A program made the translations under genes and the position numbers. Positions 60,855 to 64,000 of a stretch of DNA of 64,000 bases are shown one piece after another. Origin of the DNA: Paradesertivirga superstes (lineage in GTDB: Bacteria > Bacteroidota > Bacteroidia > Sphingobacteriales > Sphingobacteriaceae); contig NZ_JBBJCN010000008.1 in assembly GCF_037622515.1 (NCBI RefSeq), positions 62,001 through 126,000 on the forward strand, read 5' to 3'. The notes below the pieces were generated by a model. The model was not told where the DNA came from and did not search any database. It was given only the letters and a program-made list of their open reading frames with translations. Position 1 is the first letter of the stretch; each line of letters opens with the position of its first letter.

Positions 60855-62300
60855 ATGTCGAAATATCTTTCGGTCCTTTGTCGGCTTAACTTATGTGCGG
60901 CGCTTCTTGCGTTCGCGTTTTCGGCCTTGGCTCAAAATTCAGCTCTTCCTGCCCCGAAGACAACATACAACGTCCTGTTTATCGCTGCCGATGATCTTCG
61001 TCCTGAACTGGGGGCATACGGCGTTAAAATGGTCAGAACTCCTAATATTGATAAAATCGCATCACGCGGTACACGTTTCGACAGGGCCTATGCTCAGTAT
61101 CCGGTATGCAATCCTTCACGTACTTCTTTCCTTACGGGACGCTACCCTACCCAGACGGGAGTGATGAATAACAACGATTATTTCCGCCGGACGCATCCTG
61201 ATTATATAACCTTGCCGCAATATTTCAAACAGAATGGTTATGTTACTTTACGTAGCGGTAAAATTTTTCACGGAGGCATAGATGACCAGCCGTCATGGAC
61301 AGACGGCGGAGAGCCTGTTAATTCCGCTATAACCGAGCGTGGAAAACAAACTCCGCAAACTGCACCAGCTGAGGTTCAATCTGCCGATCCTGATGACAGG
61401 GGAAGCAAGGCTTCAAATTCAGACAGGATCATTGTGCTGGAAGGTGATGGTGAATCGCACGGTGATTACAAAACTGCTACAAAGGCTATTGAATATATGT
61501 CGAAATATAAGTCGCATCCTTTTTTTATGGCTGTAGGTTTTGTGAAACCGCATAGTCCTCCTACCGCCCCTAAAAAGTTTTTCGATCTTTATGATACCGA
61601 TAAAATTGAACTGCCTGTTGATTTCGGTACAGTTCCAAAAGCGCCGCCAGGATTGCCGGAAATATCTATATCCCCGCGGAACAGCGATCTCTTTATCGGC
61701 AGGGAATCAACTCCCGAATTATCGAGAGAGATGAAAAGAGCTTATTTAGCGTCAACAAGTTTCATGGACGCCCAGGTAGGGCGGGTAATGGACGCGCTTG
61801 AACGCAATAATTTACAGGACAACACCATTGTTGTTTTCTTTGGCGACCATGGCTACCATCTGGGAGAAAAGGGCAAATGGTCCAAGGCTTACTCCCTTTT
61901 TGAGGTTGGGCTCCGTGTTCCGCTGATCATCGCTGTTCCTAAAGGTAAGGCACAATACAGCGGGAAAATTGTTGAGCTTCTTGATATGTATCCCACGCTT
62001 GCCGACCTCTGCGGATTGCCCAGGCCCGCAGGCATAGAAGGACACAGCCTTGTTCCACTGATTAAAAAACCAGAGGCCGACTGGAACTTTCCTGCTTACA
62101 GCGTAACAGATTACAGGGGCAAGCTTGGAAAATCGGTGCGAACTCAAAATTGGCATTATGTTGAATGGGAAAATGGAAAATCGGGATCGATGCTATTTAA
62201 GCATCCTGACGACCCTAACGAATTAAAAAACCTTGCCGCTGATCCAAAACAGGCAGCCATTGTGGTTGAAATGAAAAAGCTGCTGAAACAAATGCCTTAG
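60855..62300 (+). CDS. S1-family sulfatase (iduronate-2-sulfatase-like)
   Basis: 481 residues. Signal peptide ending FAFSALAQ; metal ligands in FIAADDLRPELG; the formylglycine motif CNPSR in YPVCNPSRTSFLTGRYP (Cys85); late motif FFGDHGYHLGEKGKWSK. Closest by motif to the iduronate-2-sulfatase group (S1_7). Removes sulfate esters from polysaccharides after maturation by an anaerobic-type or FGE enzyme not in the window. TACTTTTG at 60792-60799 is a possible -7 box but has no good -33 partner. Confidence 0.93.
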   Translation: MSKYLSVLCRLNLCAALLAFAFSALAQNSALPAPKTTYNVLFIAADDLRPELGAYGVKMVRTPNIDKIASRGTRFDRAYAQYPVCNPSRTSFLTGRYPTQTGVMNNNDYFRRTHPDYITLPQYFKQNGYVTLRSGKIFHGGIDDQPSWTDGGEPVNSAITERGKQTPQTAPAEVQSADPDDRGSKASNSDRIIVLEGDGESHGDYKTATKAIEYMSKYKSHPFFMAVGFVKPHSPPTAPKKFFDLYDTDKIELPVDFGTVPKAPPGLPEISISPRNSDLFIGRESTPELSREMKRAYLASTSFMDAQVGRVMDALERNNLQDNTIVVFFGDHGYHLGEKGKWSKAYSLFEVGLRVPLIIAVPKGKAQYSGKIVELLDMYPTLADLCGLPRPAGIEGHSLVPLIKKPEADWNFPAYSVTDYRGKLGKSVRTQNWHYVEWENGKSGSMLFKHPDDPNELKNLAADPKQAAIVVEMKKLLKQMP

Positions 62301-62424
62301 CTAATAAGTGACGCAATACATGGTTCCGGATCGATTCATAACATCCTATAATATCTTGCAAAAAAGCTATAAATTATACACTAGCAATTCACCTAATTTA
62401 GATTCGCTAATTATATCCCCCAAA

Positions 62425-63822
62425 ATGGTGTCTGTAAGAAATCTCTTTATTACCTGTGTGTTTTTTATAAGTGTGATAAGCTCTGCGCAGGCGCAGTTAA
62501 TCGCCTTTCCCGGCGCGGAAGGATATGGGAAATATACTTCCGGAGGAAGAAATGGAAGGGTAATAGAAGTCACCAACCTTAATGGCGATGAATCTGCAGG
62601 CAGTTTAAGGGCCGCTCTCAATACTCCGGGTAACGATCCCATCACCATTGTATTTAAACTATCGGGAACTATCAGTCTGACTAAAGGTTTGGTAAAAGTT
62701 GGACGCTCAAATATGACTATTGCTGGTCAAACAGCGCCCGGTGATGGTATCTGTATAAAAAATGGTTATTTAAAGTTTAGTGGCAGCAATCTCATAATCC
62801 GGTACATGCGGCTTCGCCCGGGTGATGAAGCCGGATTAAGCGATCTTTCAAGTCTTGGTAATGAAAACTCAAAGAACGTGATCATCGATCACTGCTCTCT
62901 CAGCTGGTCTAACGAAGAGAGCCATACCTGCTATGATAATAAATACATAACCGTTCAATGGTGTATTTTAAGCGAGGGCCTTTACAATTCTTTTGACTCA
63001 AAAGGCGCACGCTCTTATGGTTCTCAGTGGGGCGGACAGTACGCTTCTTATCATCATAATCTGCTGGCTCATAATGCAAGCAGGTCTCCAAGGGTAAACG
63101 GTTCAAGATCTCATGATACGGTTGCTGTATGTGATTTTCGTAATAATGTAATTTTTAACTGGGGTAAATCGGGCGCTATTTACGGCGCCGAACTGGAAGT
63201 AAATTCTCCCGAGGCTAAGTGTTCTGTTAATTGGGTGAATAATTATTATAAACCCGGTCCGGCTACTTCAGCGACCCTGCTGTTTGCTGCCCCCTCATAC
63301 GAATCGCGTAAAGATGCAGCGATAGGCTATGCCAAATGGTTTATTTCCGGCAATTATATGGAAGGCAACAGCGCTTTAACTAAAGATAACTGGAAAGGTA
63401 TTGATGTGGCAAAGGTTGGTTCGGTAACGAACATAAAATCGGGTACAGAATTTGATGTTGAAGAACCGGTTACCGAATCTGCGAAGGATGCTTATTTGTC
63501 TGTAATGGCTAAAGCCGGAGCTATCTTTCCTAAAAGAGATGCCGTGGATACCCGTATTATAAATGAAGCCTCTGGTAAAGCAAAAGTTACAGGTGGCGGA
63601 ATTTACGGATTAAATAAAGGAATTATTGATTCACAAAAAAGTGTGGGTGGCTGGCCAGTTTTACGGAACATTGATGCACCGGCTGACAGTGACCATGATG
63701 GAATGCCTGATAAATGGGAGATTAGTCAATCTCTGAATCCTGGTAATCCGGACGACAGAAATAAGACTTCAGCTAACGGATATACCATGCTCGAAAATTA
63801 TTTAAATTCCTTAGTGTATTAA
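62425..63822 (+). CDS. Pectate lyase family PL1 protein
   Basis: 465 residues from ATG 62425, chosen because it begins the signal peptide MVSVRNLFITCVFFISVISS; the longer frame from 62308 adds residues with no signal character. Parallel beta-helix with AFPGAEGYGKYTSGGRNG, IVFKLSGTISL, RYMRLRPGDE, VIIDHCSLSWSNEE, LAHNASRSPRVNG and a C-terminal DSDHDGMPDKWE dockerin-like Ca motif. Cleaves pectate or a related uronan by beta-elimination outside the cell. Likely cotranscribed with the sulfatase. Confidence 0.92.
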   Translation: MVSVRNLFITCVFFISVISSAQAQLIAFPGAEGYGKYTSGGRNGRVIEVTNLNGDESAGSLRAALNTPGNDPITIVFKLSGTISLTKGLVKVGRSNMTIAGQTAPGDGICIKNGYLKFSGSNLIIRYMRLRPGDEAGLSDLSSLGNENSKNVIIDHCSLSWSNEESHTCYDNKYITVQWCILSEGLYNSFDSKGARSYGSQWGGQYASYHHNLLAHNASRSPRVNGSRSHDTVAVCDFRNNVIFNWGKSGAIYGAELEVNSPEAKCSVNWVNNYYKPGPATSATLLFAAPSYESRKDAAIGYAKWFISGNYMEGNSALTKDNWKGIDVAKVGSVTNIKSGTEFDVEEPVTESAKDAYLSVMAKAGAIFPKRDAVDTRIINEASGKAKVTGGGIYGLNKGIIDSQKSVGGWPVLRNIDAPADSDHDGMPDKWEISQSLNPGNPDDRNKTSANGYTMLENYLNSLVY

Positions 63823-63876
63823 TATCCCAAAATGGCGAGCCATCTCAGACCATCCATCCGGCTGATGCGCCCTTGT

Positions 63877-64000
63877 CTATACATCACATACCCGGATGGC
63901 CTTCTCCAGTGAAGCGAACAGATTGGCATTTTTGGGAATAAATTCCTGGGCAACATACCCCTTAAAACCTGTCTTCTTTATTGCATTCATTATTGCAGAG
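63877..64000 (-). CDS. Hydroxypyruvate isomerase/sugar-phosphate isomerase-like protein (only C-terminus in window)
   Basis: The last 40 residues read on the minus strand: MNAIKKTGFKGYVAQEFIPK, then ASLEKAIRVCDV and stop. Matches the end of the TIM-barrel hydroxypyruvate isomerase (Hyi/IolE-like) family. The remainder is outside the window. Convergent with the pectate lyase gene; a CCATCCGG...CCGGATGG inverted repeat lies between and into its end. Confidence 0.7.
   Translation of the reverse strand, partial: SAIMNAIKKTGFKGYVAQEFIPKNANLFASLEKAIRVCDV

Overview
The window comes from the chromosome of a Bacteroidota, most likely a Sphingobacteriaceae/Pedobacter-like organism. Support: a type IX secretion C-terminal sorting domain, the rpmB-rpmG-DUF4295-ftsY block, bacillithiol gene bshC, a DUF6266 protein, carboxypeptidase-like TonB receptors, dispersed RHPELVEG-type repeats, and promoters of the -33 TTTG / 19 bp / -7 TAnnTTTG type. 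No phage, plasmid, rRNA or CRISPR locus is seen. One tRNA (His-GTG) is present.

Layout. 1-3 kb: the 3' end of a very large secreted adhesin or carbohydrate-binding protein. 3.3-11 kb: signalling genes (FIST sensor plus histidine kinase, a hybrid kinase), a Bcr/CflA efflux pump and a response-regulator remnant. 11-17 kb: small or unknown proteins, a TerC membrane protein, a broken erythromycin-esterase gene and a 64-residue Cys-rich secreted peptide. 17.5-24.2 kb: housekeeping genes (rpmB, rpmG, DUF4295, ftsY, rimO, bshC, an Ldh-family dehydrogenase), interrupted by a frameshifted GxxExxY nuclease-like gene lying between inverted and direct copies of a 19-bp repeat. 24.2-29.5 kb: dispersed repeats, two Rnk/GreA-like proteins, a divergent FMN glutamate-synthase-like membrane protein and, directly upstream on the same strand, three tandem small genes of 49-54 codons not described as far as I know. 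29.7-33 kb: a SWI2/SNF2 helicase. 33.5-39.8 kb: a probable iron operon (DUF4856 lipoprotein, imelysin, HTTM protein, TonB receptor) with a promoter and a 23-bp dyad in front. 40-44.3 kb: Hsp20 and a metal-handling operon (DUF6660, TonB receptor, cation transporter). 44.4-53.3 kb: glpD, a PRTase remnant, an ArsR-SRPBCC-hydrolase operon with twin operators, and a nine-PAS protein broken by a frameshift. 53.4-56.5 kb: tRNA-His, rnhA, fbp, a phosphodiesterase and a tRNA methyltransferase. 56.6-64 kb: a subtilisin-like lipoprotein, a TPM lipoprotein and polysaccharide-degradation genes (FG-GAP protein, sulfatase, PL1 pectate lyase), with the end of a hydroxypyruvate-isomerase-like gene on the other strand.

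Best candidate for an undescribed system: 26193-28287. Three paralogous mini-proteins share the C-terminal signature GYxFxxSSKDFI[N/K]; their codons differ almost only at synonymous positions. Each gene is followed by a conserved GC-rich hairpin, and the gaps to the next gene are nearly constant (71, 68 and 72 nt), the last leading to an FMN glutamate-synthase-like gene that appears to have lost its Fe-S ligands. Second candidate: the GxxExxY gene with its flanking 19-bp repeats.

Several genes are single-frameshift breaks (19.6, 48.25 and 52.4 kb). From sequence alone I cannot tell real decay from base-calling errors.
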